A stretch of DNA of 64,000 bases from Odontesthes bonariensis (lineage: Eukaryota; Chordata; Actinopteri; Atheriniformes; Atherinopsidae): the NCBI RefSeq assembly GCF_027942865.1, contig NC_134509.1:14038017-14102016 (forward strand), written 5' to 3'. Below, one piece after another: positions 21,801 through 35,412 of the stretch. A program made the translations under genes and the position numbers. How positions within the stretch are numbered: position 1 is the first letter of the stretch; every line of letters begins with the position of its first letter. The notes below the pieces were generated by a model that searched no databases, was not told the DNA's origin, and was given only the letters and a program-made list of their open reading frames with translations.

Positions 21801-24800
21801 AGGAGCACTTAATGTTTGCTCACAATGTCATCGGGGGTCACAGAATCTCTTATTTCTTAAAAAAAAAAGACGATTGTAAATAAATTCAATTTTCAGTCAT
21901 TGTTTGTTCATTGTATAGTTTATTAGTCTTCATACTTTATTACTACGTGTCAAACTTCTGTACTAATTTCATACACATTTAGCTTAAACAACGCCAGACA
22001 TGAAGCTACTCTTGATTACAATAAACACTTTGATTCACTGTTGTCAAACCTTAAAGCCTCTTTCTTTCTGTGTCAGAATCAAAGCAATATAAAGTGGTCA
22101 AAATCACCTGCGGAGGAGACCACAGCTTCTTACTGTACACGAACGAGCAGGTAGGCGACGTCACACTGAAGCTTGTTTCGCATCAGCATATCTCAAATCT
22201 GTCTTTACACTTTAGGAGGGTTTTTTTTCTCTCATCGGAGAAAGATTTATCAAGCAGATTTATCAAATTGCCCCATTTTCTCAGCAGTCATCTGTGGTTT
22301 TAGTCCTTTTTATTTGGAATTTGATTGCCTTCACGTTGTACATTTACTCATGTTGAAACAGGAAGAGAAAGTGGTCATATAGCAGAGAAAATGAATTGTC
22401 TGCAAAAATGAAGAAGCCTACGATACAGATTTAGTTTATGATTTACCAAAGCACATCTATGAACACACACACGTTATTTTCCCTCATGTCCAGCCAGACC
22501 ATTAGCACTTTTTTTCTTTTTCTTTTAAAATTATGGTTAAATGCTGCTTAATTCTGAAGATTCACATTCAAAATTCTGTCAATTTTAGCACCAGCAAACA
22601 GTTAAACCCGTGTTAATCGGATTCCGAGTTTCACCACAGGGTGGCATTAATGTCTAAGCTTTTTACCCCTTCGTGTGTAGCAACTGTGCTGTATGTGGAG
22701 CTTTTTTTTTTTTTTTTTTTTTAAAAGACAAGTTTCAGACAAGTGATAAAGACACTTAAGCACGCAGCCTCGGCCACACACCCTGGAAAAAATATTTAGA
22801 TATTTAGTTTACTAATTTAATCTTCTTTGAGGAGGTAGACGCAACCCAGAGTGAACTGTGCCACACACAGCTGAAGAGCCAGTGTAAACAGTCTTGTGTG
22901 CTTGAGTTTGTGATGCTATGTTTGCCTTCATCTCTGCAGAGTTCTGCCACCCCAGAAGACTTCAGAGAGATCAATGTCAGTAAAAGCCTTTCCCCGATCA
23001 ATCATGACAGGCTAAATTCGTGGAGGTTAAAACTGATGTACAGCACAGACTCGAGTGTCTCTAAGTAAGTGGGTCGTTCCAATATATCAAATCTGTTTGG
23101 TTATAGTATATATGATTACATTTTTACCTGAAAGTTAATTTTTGGTTGATTGATTAGACTGTAATAGTGTCCGTGTACTTTTTGTTGACTGAAATCTTTT
23201 GTTTCGTTCGCAGTGACATCATAATTCATCTCTCCTCAACGGCTTGTTGGAATGCCAGCTTCCTGGACCAAAGGTACACAAACTTCATCTGGAAGGAAAA
23301 GCTGTTGGGAAAGTTGTTAAATGTATAAATGCTTACATTTGACAAATGATTACATACAGCGGTGAAAAGTAGCCCTTTGAAGCAAGGAACTTAAACTTGA
23401 CCATCAACAACAGTAAAGTGTTTTTAAATCAAATTATTTAAAGAATCTCTAAAACAGCATCATATGCCATTAAAGTATATTTAGCCTTTTTTTAGGACTT
23501 TAAATGGGACTTTTTAAAAATAAAATAAAAAATTAACTAATGGAATAAAGATTATAATTGAAAATTAAGATTTTAGTAACCACAATGGACCGTGTGCATA
23601 TAACCATGCTGCAGGAACAGCACTGAAGATGAATACATGTCTTCTGTGTTGAAAGGATATTGAAGGTCTTTGTTTGATTTATTTATTTATTTTTTAACAA
23701 TATGTTAGTTTTTATATAAAGGGCTTCATTATGAGGATGGAAAAAGTATTCACACAAGCATAGCATATGCAGAAAAGTCAGCACACATTTAGAGGTCAGT
23801 CCGTAAACCTTCTGGTTCTGCAGAAAGCATGTTCAGGAAGTGTGTGTGTGTGTGTGTGTGTGCTCTTCGGATGATATTAAGGTGGCAGTGCTGCATTAAA
23901 AGTCTCCTGGTCCTGCAGCACATAAAATGATGTTGCAGCTTAAACAAGAAGCAGTCTTGTGTGATTAGTAGGTTTTGAATCTGTGCAGTTTCATCATACA
24001 CGTGCAATCAAAAAAGGAAAGAAAACTGCCCTTAGCGCGTCAAGAATAATTGTTTTACGGCACATGTTTGTATGTTTACGTGACGCCTGTGAACGGATCG
24101 ATCGCTGACCTCAAGAGGTCCTTTAACTCTGCGTATCACATACTTTATGACGACATACATGAGCTTATTCAGCAAAACATGCACGATCGTCTGGCCTGGG
24201 AAAGATGGTATCTGTCCGATAAGCGAGATCTGTGTGAGTTCAGATTTTCCTTTTTTTCCACACCTGTGTGTAGGTCATGGCTCTTTAGGGCCGACCCATC
24301 AGCAGATACTTATCAGGTCCTGGGAATTGGTTATGGGGATCAAGACATATACAGTCATTAATACCCTACACTCTCTTAAAACCCACTAGGAATCATTTAG
24401 GGTGTGGATGGGGTTTCTCCATAGATCCACAGACTGTATATAAAAGCTGAGAGATTAAAGATGGACTTAGCCAAGGGATCTGAAACATTAGACCAGCAAG
24501 GAAGTGCCTTAAAGTGCAGTGCAGCTTCTGGCAGTGCTGTCTGCAAAACCTCTCTTGCTCCAATTGATTAAACACCTCTCATAACAAAGTCAGTAACAAG
24601 TAAATATGATTACGGGTTTCAAATGGCCGCCCACAGACTGGAGGGCGATTGCAGAGTGGCTTCATTCACCTTCTCTTTATATTCTCTGAAGATTTGCTTC
24701 AAAGGGGACTGAAGAATTCATTTGATTGATCAAATGTGTTCAAAACAGTGTTGCTGCGTGTTCAAGATATTTTGTAATAATGCAAATTAGAATGAATCAT

Positions 24801-27800
24801 TAGTTGCTACGTCAGTTAATTGTATGAGAACAACGTAAACGGACATAAATGGACAGCTCTTGCTAAGAGAAACGATAAACCGTAAATCTGTAATGGAAAT
24901 TAGAAATGTGCCAAAAACAGTTCAAGTTTGCCGCAGTTAGTTTAAATTTATTCGACAGTGTACCCCTAATATTTTATCTGTATTTATCATAAAGTAAATA
25001 CCACTGCATGGATTCTCACCCCCAAGGATCACCTGTTTTGAATTATTGCATAACTACATGTAAACTACATTTTCTGTGTATTTTCACTCTGCCATTTCCT
25101 TCTGTTTAAACTGTAGACAAGGGGCAAGCTATTCAGCTCTTTGTGTTTTTATTTCAAGGAAAAACAGCCCAAATCGTCTGTGGTTTAAGGGTCTCGGTCA
25201 CAACGTTATATTTTTCTAGGGTTTTTTTTGCGCGAAAATGTTTTGAAATATTAAAGTGATAGTTCGGAGTAGATTCACCCTGGGGTCATTTGAACCGTGA
25301 CATCCAGCCAAGTAGCCCACCCGAAGTTTTTCCGATATTGGCCGAACATCAGCCGAGTTACTGAGTTATCCAGAATAGCTTAGTACAAGCGCTAATGGAA
25401 CCTGGCAGTATCTCCAAAATTACCACACTAAAATCACATGCCATGACACCAAACTTCTAAAGTAGTACAAATATGGTCTGTACTCACAAAACGATGCATT
25501 TGGAAGTTTGTACATAGTCCAGGAGTTTATTATTATCAACACAAGCCTAATAGCTTCTCTGCTGCTAAAGCTGCGTCGACGTCACTTCCTTGATCTGGGA
25601 GCTTCAAAGTAAGATGAGGGTTGATCTACTACTGTAGACAACAAAGCAAGGCTGCTCAATTTCTCCATTGATAAAATAAATTCACAACTCTACAACATAA
25701 AAATTCATAAAAAAAATCATGTAGAATATAGCATATACTTTGTTGTCTACAGTAGTAGATCAACCCTCATCTTACTTTGAAGCTCCCAGATCAAGGAAGT
25801 GACGTTGACGCAGCTTTAGCTGCAGAGAAGCTATCAGGCTTGTGTTGATAATAATAAACTCCTGGACTATTTTCAAACTTCCAAATTGCATCGTTTTGTG
25901 AGTACAGACCATATTTGTACTACTGTAGAAGTTTGGTGTCATGGCATGTGATTTTAGTGTGGTAATTTTGGAGATACTGCCAGGTTCCATTAGCGCTTGT
26001 ACTAAGCTATTCGGGATAACTCAGTAACTCAGCTGATGTTCAGCCAAGATGAAAAAACTTCGGGTGGGCTACTTGGCTGGATGTCACGGTTCAAATGACC
26101 CCAGGGTGAATCTACTCCGAACTATCGCTTTAAGGCCATTTGAAGGCATCACTTGGCGTAGAGGAGATTGTAACGGGTATTTTTCTGTGTTATTTCCTGT
26201 GTTCTGCAGACCGACTTGTACGTGAAAAAAAATCATCTGCAGACTGTGTTCATTTCTTTTTTTTTTCTTTTTTAACTTGTTTTTATTGAAAGTGACAGTG
26301 TAAAAATACATGGTAAGACTCACACAACAGATAACACCTCCCCCCACCCCCCACCCTCAACACACCCTGACTGGACCTGAATAGTAAAATTATTACAAAT
26401 GTTATGAAAGAAGGAAAAAAAAAAAAGACAATAGAAATCACATTGTTAAATCACAAGTAATGGTGATTAAAAAAAAATAAATAAAAATAAAACTAAGATA
26501 GAACCTGAAGCCATGTCTGGCTATAGCCTAGGTTGTGTGTAGTTGGCTATTCCAGTATAGTAGAAGTGTAGCTGTACCAAAACTACCAAATACAGTTATT
26601 GATTAAGGCAAGTTACTTTGGTAATGTATCAAGTCCATCGAAATATGAGATTAAAGGTCCCCATACTGACAGAAACTTGTCAGAGCCTCGTATGGTGAAT
26701 TTTATTTTAGACTGTGTTCTTTTCTGTTGGAGAGTGAGAGCAGTAGGATGTGCTGAAGAGCCCCCCCCCCCCTTTTTTTTTTTTTTTTAAAAACGCATGC
26801 CATCACAGCAAACGCAGCCTTTTTCATTGCTTTCGTGTCACATTTGTGACCCTGAACTGCTCAAACGATCTTTACGTTTAAAGAGCTCCTATGATTCAGT
26901 GCTCTCTTTTTTTCTGGTTTGTTGCTTGTTGAGTGTGCTATCTGCGTCTGTGTTTTTTTTTTTTTTGTGTTGGGCAAACAGTCTCCAGGGGATCTGGCGT
27001 GTTTGTGTTGTGGCTAAATAAAACCTTTGCTCTTAAGAATGTGAAGGCTTACTATATCTGTCTGTCGTGTTGAGGGTTGTGTTGGCTTTGGTTTAGGCTC
27101 TGGAAGTGTAAATCACTTCGTGTTTACGATCCCAGGCTCCCGAGCTGAAGAGGGATATCTGCTTAGGGATAGACTTAAAGACGTTTCGGGCTCTGTGTAT
27201 AAACAACCACTGCTTAAGTCTTATTGGGAATTAGCACATCCACCCACGGCACCTTTCGGTGAACTTGACTCACAGCTGACCTGCCTCGTGACCTGTTGGA
27301 GTAGATTCTCGTTTAAGCCAAAGCGACGTGCACCTTCACACAGACTGTACCACTGACTCTGAACCGTGTAACATATTTCTATCCTGTTAGTGATCACAGA
27401 GGCATCAGTCATGTTTTTGTTTGTTTTCACAGTGATGATACTCACTTCAAAACCAACCCGAAGATCCCGGGAATTGATCTCAACTCCGTCAGAACGCTGT
27501 TTGAGACTCTCAGTAAACCGGCCTTTTCTGGACTTTTGGAACAGGTTGATGTTTGTTAATTCTGATCTACCCTAAAGCATGAATAACAAAGAGAAAAAGT
27601 TTTTTTCCTTAAAAAAAACCCCAAAAACTTAATTGACATGTTTTTTTTTTGCGTTTTGCATTTGATTGCGCATTTAAAGCTACATTAATCAATATTCCTA
27701 TTATCGGCATGTAGGACGTTTGTGGTTGGTTTGGTTTGTTTGTAAAAATAAGCCCAAACAAATAGAGTTTCAGAATCATCTGGCCTTTAACGAAGCCGAG

Positions 27801-30800
27801 AGAGAACAGAAAACAGCTAAGAGTAGAGTTAATATTGGATCTTCACGCAAATACTACTCTTTTTCTTCTAGTTGCTTGTTGTTGCTGTTCAGAAAAAAAT
27901 AAATGGTCTCGGTTTGAAGGACTTGAGAATAAATTCATGGGAAATGTGTCGCTCATTCCAGTTACAAAATGGATTTCTTGTGTATTTAAATCAGGAACCT
28001 CTAAATTGTCCTTTGGGGATTCAAATCCAATATTATTGTAGCAACTGATTTCTGATTTGTTCTTTAAAGCCACAAAGTTACGTTTGGGTTTTAGCACCAC
28101 AATGAAGTCAGCAGATGAAGATGAAATATTTCACACTAACGGAGCATTTGCAATAAAAAGAAAAAAAAGAATACATCTTTGACATGTACTAAAATCTGGT
28201 TTTTAAAGGACTCTACATCAAGTTCTGCCACAGATCCCCAAAAAGGCAGGACTGACTCATACCCTCTACTTGTGGCTCGGTAATGTTGGGTTAGGAAATG
28301 TTATAACCAAAACCTAATATAAATTGTAATCAGAGGGTAGACTGTAGCCACAGTCCAAACCACTAAAGCTCCTCCTAAAACGTTGATGCATATCTTCTCC
28401 TGCTCCCCGACTGACCCAGATTGTTTTGAAAATATCCCATAAATTCTCTGCTTTACTGATTATTTCTCTCTACTTTCAAACATACTTTTACCAATCTCTG
28501 TGTCACACTCTTTCCTTTGACCTGCATTCTCCGAAGTGTACCGTAAGTGTAGACCTTCTGATCTCTGTGTCCTCCCTCTTGTTTAGGCAACCAAGAGTTT
28601 CGAGAGTCTGTTGATCCCTCAGCTGCCACGTTCGCCTCCTGATGTCGAGGCCATGAGGATCTACCTCATCTTATCCGAGTACCCAGCTCTGCTGGACTCC
28701 AAGAACTACATCCGCCTCACTATTCCCCTGGCAATGGCCATTCTCCGGCTAGACGCAAACCCCAGCAAAGTATTGGGTATCATTTTTGCATGCACACACT
28801 AGAATCTCTTTTTCTTCTTCTCCCTCTTCTTCCTCACTCCACTCAAGTCATCTACAGTTGCTTTTCATGGGTCAGAACTTATTGAGACCGTGCGGCGTCA
28901 CACCACGTAACATTTATGCAAGTGTCCTCATCCAGGTCCATGCGTCTGGTCGGGTATCTCAGGCACAGATGACGCAAAATGCAACACAAGAAAATAATGT
29001 CTCCAAACAGCTCAGACGGACTGGTTTGTACGTTTTGCATCTGAAAATCAGATGCGTTCCTCACTGAGGTGACGCTCAGTTGGCAGCATGTACAGCTGCT
29101 TCACTGTGAGAAAAATCATACACACCTTATCAAACTTTGACTCTGGCGACCAGTCACCCCTGGGACTTGTTTTCGTTAGTTAAAGCAATACTATGTAACA
29201 TTTCTACCTTAAAATAACAGCTTGAAAAAAATTGTGCGGCTAGAATGAGTTTTAATATTACAATTGGCCTGTCTCCTATGCCCTTCGGGGGTCTGAGTTG
29301 GAATAACTGCGCTATGTAACTTTGCTGGAGCGGCCCGGGAGCTGAGCGGAAGTACTTCGACTTGCTTTCTGGCACACCTACCGCAAAAACAAATAGACCC
29401 CTCTCACGCTCCCAGGAATAAGGCTAAGCTAGCGCAACATTGTCAGTACGATCATCATGGAGGAGGCACCGAAGAAACAGAAGAAGACGTTGACTGATGA
29501 AGCAAGGAAGAGAAAGAGAGAGGCCGACAAAGCAAGAGACCTGACTAGAGTTGCTCTCGAAACAGCCTGTAGGGGGAGCTCCGTAATGGGCTTTTTGAGA
29601 AGTTACATTGTATTGCTTTAAAGGAGTTATATCCATCCTGTTTCCTCTCCCTGCAGATAACTGGTGGTGTTTTGTGGACGGCAGTGTCTTCACCAGAATG
29701 GTCGACATGTACAAGAGCATTGTTGTGTTCATGCTCACGGGAGGCAAGACGCTCCTCGTACCCGTGTTCTATGAGAACTATTTTTTGGCCACGCTCAGGC
29801 TGCTGGAGAAACTCCACAAGGTACCCATGAATGTCCCCTGCTGCTGCTATGAACAAACCATCAGCACTGCACCGATTCTCAGGCCTGTCAGGAGAAAATG
29901 TTTGTTTTTTCATTTTTGTCTTGTTACCAGGTAAACTTAAAGGCCCAGCATGTGGATTATAACCGCTTTTATATCCCAGACATCACCAGCCTGGTGGACA
30001 TCCAGGAAGACTACCTCAAATGGTTTCTGAGTAAAGCAGAGATTGTGAGTACGATGATGCATTTCTGTCTTATTTGACACTGGCTGTTGAATTTATACAT
30101 GCAGCTGCACAGCTTTGTGGGGTCTTTCATTCACAAATGCTTGTGTCTCCACTACAGACCTTTTAAGCAGTAACTCTTAGATATCAGAACATTTTTCAAC
30201 CCTTATGATGTTCTTTAGCTTTTTTCCATTTTCCAGTTAGATCATGTACATTTTTTTTCTCTCTCATTGTGATTTCTAGAAAATGGGATCATCCCCGTCG
30301 CAGGTACTGAATTCTGAGTTTTAAGCAGATTAGATGGCTGTCTTTCACCCTAATAGTGTAATAAGTGTAGTGTAATTATTTTCCCCCGCAGAATGACTTT
30401 CCCCCAGTGAACCTATGTGCCTATCCGTTCATACTGAACGCCCAAGCCAAGACAACAATGCTGCAAACAGATGCTGAACTGCAAATGCAGGTTCGTGTTT
30501 TACGGTTTAAGACCGCGACAGAGCATTGTTTTCATTTAATGTGTAAAAAAGTGCGAATTTTATTGTGTGGTTCTTCTAATTTAATGTCTGCCTTCTTATT
30601 TTCCTGCCTCTGCCCATCAACGTCACCAAGATGGCAGTAAGCGGTGCAAACCTACACAATGTCTTTATGCTGCTCACGCTGGAACCGCAGCTCGCCAGGA
30701 ACCCATACCTGGTGCTGCATGTCCGCAGGAACCATTTAGTGAGTGACACGCTCCGTGAGATCACCACATACTCTGATGTGGACCTGAAGAAACCGCTCAA

Positions 30801-33800
30801 GGTGCGTAAAGTGAAGTAACTTTGAGTGTCTGAATGGAATGCCCGTTTCCTTTCTTCCCTTCTTATTTCCACCCCTCGTATATCTGCTTCGCCTCCTTCT
30901 AGGTGATCTTTGACGGGGAGGAGGCCGTAGACGCAGGCGGAGTAACTAAAGAGTTCTTCCTGCTGCTGTTGAAGGAGCTGATGGATCCAGTCTATGGGAT
31001 GTTCAGTCATTACAAAGAGTCCAACCTGCTGTGGTTCTCTGACAAAGTAAGTTGTGGGGCAGCACTGAAGTGGGGATACGTGTGAATAAACAAAAGAAAA
31101 TGTGAATCATAAGGTTCACTTGTGGTTAAATGAGGCCCATCTCACTTTTATACAGCTTTCCCTGGTTGACATGGAGATTATTTGTTAATTATTTTTGGTA
31201 AGGTTTCATACAATTTTTGTATCTAAGCTTTAATTTGAAACATGATGTAGAGTCACTCGGGCTCAAGAAGCCTCTTCATGTGTCCCAGCTTCAGCTTCCA
31301 TTATAAGTGATTGTTTAAGTTGCATTATCCCTTATTAACTCTTTCAAATGAGAGGAGGCGACGGTTCATTTGAACTTCCCTTCCTTTCGAATACAAATAC
31401 CTTTATTCGTCCCACAGTGGGGAAATTTTTATGTCACAGCAGCAGCAGCAATGATAAAAAAAAGTTAGTTAAATGTAAACTTTATCTCCATTGTTATTGT
31501 GGTTAATTGCAGAAACAGCCCTTTGAGAATGGATTTTTAGAGAAAATAGAAGATTTCTTCATATCTTGTTTTGTATGCGTGACACCAAATGCCCTGGCCC
31601 ATACCCCGGCATCCTGCAGTGGCCTGTAAGATCAAGATGACGTCAGCGGGTTTCCTCCTCTTGTGCCAGTGTCTGCAGATTTTGCACCCTTCCTCCAAGT
31701 TTGGAGATGAGTGTCTTTATTCTGCTGCGTTACAATGAAAGCTGCTGAATGAGTTTAAAAACAGTTTTCTCTGGTCTCAGGCCGAGTTTAAGCTGTCCTT
31801 TTCACATGTGTAAAATCGTTTCTTATTCTCTTTCTCTTGAGGCTTGAGTCAGTATTTCAGAAAATCAAGGGGCCCTTTGTCAGACACTTTCTCACATGTT
31901 CTCATTTTCCATTTTTCTGAGATGCGTGCGCATCCGCAGAGTGTGTGCGGGCATCTATTTGACCTGAAGAAATTTCCAGGAAGAGCTTTTGTTTTTCTAG
32001 TTATTGCAAAGTGATACTATAAGTCAGTGGGAACATTCAGGTTGACAAAACACTCCATGCCTCCATGAGGAAACCTGTCCCAGAACTTTGACTGTTGTTA
32101 GTTTCTTAAAACAAATTTACACTGATCACGCTGTGAGACAGAGACATGATGACGCAATCGGATAACTTTTTTGCGACCTTTAGTCATTTAATTCACATGG
32201 ATTGGTGTAAAAGTTAGATTTATTTAGACCTAGATTTTAAAACACACAGACAAAAAAATGTGCTTGTGTATTTTTCTGCATCACAAGCAAAACCCTTTAA
32301 CATCTCTACATAGTGGTCCACCCTTTATTTTTTTTTTGGGGGGGCACGCTTTCCACACCTGGTTGCCACTAATACGGCTGTAGCAACGTAGCAAACCATG
32401 ACTTTAGCTCAGATCAAAATTTCTCAAAAACTAATCGATTTATGATCTTCAGAGGATGAATCCATCTGATGCTGGAAATCGAGCAGCTTTTCCACTTGTT
32501 CCTCATAAAACCTGCTTGTGGGATTTTTCTTAAAATCTTAAAATGTCTTCCCCCTGAAGCCGTCCTTTTTCTTATCGTTGAGCTCCTCATTTCGCACATT
32601 GATCTGGTCTGCATGTACGTTTATACTCTCAGCCCCACATTAGCTTATTGCCTGACGGTAAATATTCAAACCATATTTTAGTACCCGTTCAGCATTAACA
32701 TTCTCATCTCAGAAACGGAGCACGACCGCTTTGTTAGCGCTTTGGACTTAATATATTTCAATTCTCTTTGGGTTTTCTGGTGGGTTAGTATTAGAAAAGC
32801 TTTGAATCATGGTGCAAATGTAAGTTTGTAGCACTCGAACATCTTCAGCTCGTATGTTTTAAGCCTGTGGGATATGGGAGTCTTTTCTTTCTTTTTTTTT
32901 TTTTTTGAAAAAGACTTTTTAACTTAAACAACTGAAAAGTGTCAATAAAGGCAACGGTCACACATACAGTATTTCCTGTGTGCTTTTGTAGTGTTTTGTG
33001 GAGCAGAACTGGTTTCACCTGATCGGGATCATCTGCGGTCTGGCCATCTATAACTCCACCGTGGTGGACCTGCACTTCCCTCTGGCTCTCTACAAGAAGC
33101 TGTTGGATGTATTACCAACACTGGAGGACTTCAAAGAACTCTCACCCACCGAGGCCAGGTAAAGCACACTTTTTTCTTTTTCTCTTCTTTTCTTCACACA
33201 GATGTGTACTTAAGCTGTTCGCTGGCACAACACCTGCTAGAGAGTTTATTTGGATCACATTACCCGTTGGACCTTTGCGCTCCGAAGGTGGGGCCTTGTA
33301 AATGTTTGTTTTCCTTCTCAGAGAGGCAGTGCAACTGACTGCTGCTTCAATGAATTTGAATCAGAAAAGCGTCCGTTTTTCTGTAGTGCCTAATTGTCTC
33401 AGCTCACTATTGATTTTGAGATTATCTGTTAGAGACGTGGCTTCGGAGCCTTAAGCTTTAGAGACGTAAATGAATATGTTTGGATAAATTTCAAGTAAGT
33501 CAGTTTGAAAATGAGCTGCTTTGGGGAGCACACAGACCACATCAAATAGGCAAGAGACACTCTAGTTTCTTGGGCTTTACAGTCGTGTTGTGACCCCGGG
33601 CATGTAACAATAATACTGCGTCCTCTTCCCCTAATTAGCTTTCCTGCGCCAGCCTGTCTGTCTGCTTTCAACGTTTCCTGTGTTTTGCTGGTAAATATGC
33701 AGCAGGAAAAGTGGCACGACACTCCCTTTGAGTCATTTCCTATTAGTAGCTAACACCTCAGCCCTTCACCTCTAATCCAACTGTTTCTGGGCTCCTGATC

Positions 33801-35376
33801 TGCTCGGTCCATTCAGCTTTCAGGCACAGCTCACCCTGGAGCTGAAGTTAGCGTTCCAAATCCAGGCTTTCCCCAAGAACATCTGTTAATGGTCTTCGTT
33901 AATCACTTGGTTTTTCACATTATTAATCTTCTGCAGGAGTCTACAGCAACTTCTAGACTATGAAGGAGGAGACGTGGAGGAAACATTCCTTCTCAACTTT
34001 GCTGTGTGTAACTTTTAATTATTTTTTCACCTGATTTGTATAGATTTAATGAGACTGGTGTTACTCTAAATACATCTATCAAGTCCTATGTTCTTTACCA
34101 CCATTTATCATCAGTACTAAAGATTCAAATATTTCAAATATGTTACTTGTTCACTCTGAGGGCTTTGCATTTAGATTCAATAAAAATAAACGCCACATAA
34201 TTTACTCAGACTACCCATTTACACAGATATGACATAAATATTATACTTGGTCAGTAATTTGTTGAAGAAATTTAGATATTCTTTTGATAAAGTGTTGATC
34301 AGTTCTGTAGTTCAGCCTGAAGAAATCAGCTCATTCACCCAAGCAGAACAGCTTTAACTCCGGAATGTTGTCGGGTTTCCTCCCATGAACTGCCCGCTTT
34401 TGGTGGTAATTAGAAGGCTAAACCATGATACTACCACTACCATGTTTCACAGATAGAATAATACGATTTTCTTTTTTTTGCTTTATCGGCTTCTTTTTAA
34501 ATTGAATTTTAGGACTTGGGTGGACACATGTTAATGCTTCAGGCTATTGTTACACATAAATATAGAATATTTGGGATGTGACTCAGAGTGAAGCATCATT
34601 GTGTTGCATCTTTATTTGTGTAATCAGGTATGTTGTCCATCAGCTGCTCCAAAATTGACATTGTCTGTTATGTTTTCCATCTTAGATCACCAGGGAGAAC
34701 TACGGGATGACAGAGGTCAAGGAGCTGGTTCCTGGTGGCGAGAGCATCACAGTTGACAAAAACAACAGGTTTGGCAGCTGCTGAATCCTCTTTGAGATGC
34801 GATAAGATGACGATGAAGGTTTCCTGATACGCTTGTCCTGCTCTGAGACGGTCACGTGCTCCTACAGTTGGCAGCACGTGTCTCGTTGGTTTAAAGCGAA
34901 GGCCGCGATCTGCGCAGTGCACAGATGGCATTTTGCAGTCACTGTGGTATTCCTACACCCACCTCATGTCTTAAAGTCGTCTTTGTGCCAGAGGTCATGC
35001 CTTCCGCGTTCCGTGGAGGAGACCTCAGAGAGTAGGTGGGGCGGACTGTGTCAGCGTGTCTGGCTGCTCGTGCTGAGCAGATGGCGGCTGCAGCGGCAAA
35101 CCAAGTTGTTACTTCAAAACCCCTTTACAGCACTCATAAATAAACCGGTTATGAGAGAAATAATGGAGAGGACAGTTGTTGTAGTGTAAAACAGCAGCAT
35201 AGACTTCAGTTTAGAAGGTGAAGGATGAAGAGAGAAGACCTGCTCTTTTTATTTTCCCTCCATGCAGCTCAGCTGACTTCTCTTAATGCAGTTCAACAAT
35301 ATGTTTTAGGCATCTCAGTTCTTTTTTTCTGCTCTACTGGGTCCCTGTAGCCTTTGTCCTTGTATCTTGTGAAGCC

Positions 35377-35412
<36 letters not shown>

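Larger units (their letters stand above)
15495..22150 (+). other. herc3: RCC1-like (beta-propeller) coding region of herc3
   Basis: The first eight coding exons encode seven recognisable RCC1-type blades, each with a glycine-rich GQLG core and a CGxxH-type turn: [57 protein letters not shown] and KITCGGDHS. Most exon borders fall just before or after a blade repeat. RCC1-like domains form propellers that bind partner proteins or membranes; in HERC3 the partner is not evident from sequence. Confidence 0.9.
23274..27432 (+). other. herc3: herc3 intron between coding exons 10 and 11
   Basis: This 4.2 kb intron is among the largest in the gene. It contains a (TG)n run (23840-23862), the large foldback element (25251-26133), C- and T-runs near 26760-26790, and otherwise unique AT-rich DNA. 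No exon is required here: the protein is continuous across it. An open frame at 24050-24361 is discussed under rejected items. Confidence 0.75.

Noticed and set aside
24050..24361. Open frame in herc3 intron with codon-like look ([20 protein letters not shown]...) and a donor-like CTGTGTGAGT
   Set aside because: No acceptor with a pyrimidine tract precedes it, the herc3 protein is continuous without it, and I recognise no homologue. It is probably a chance frame or an old retro-fragment.
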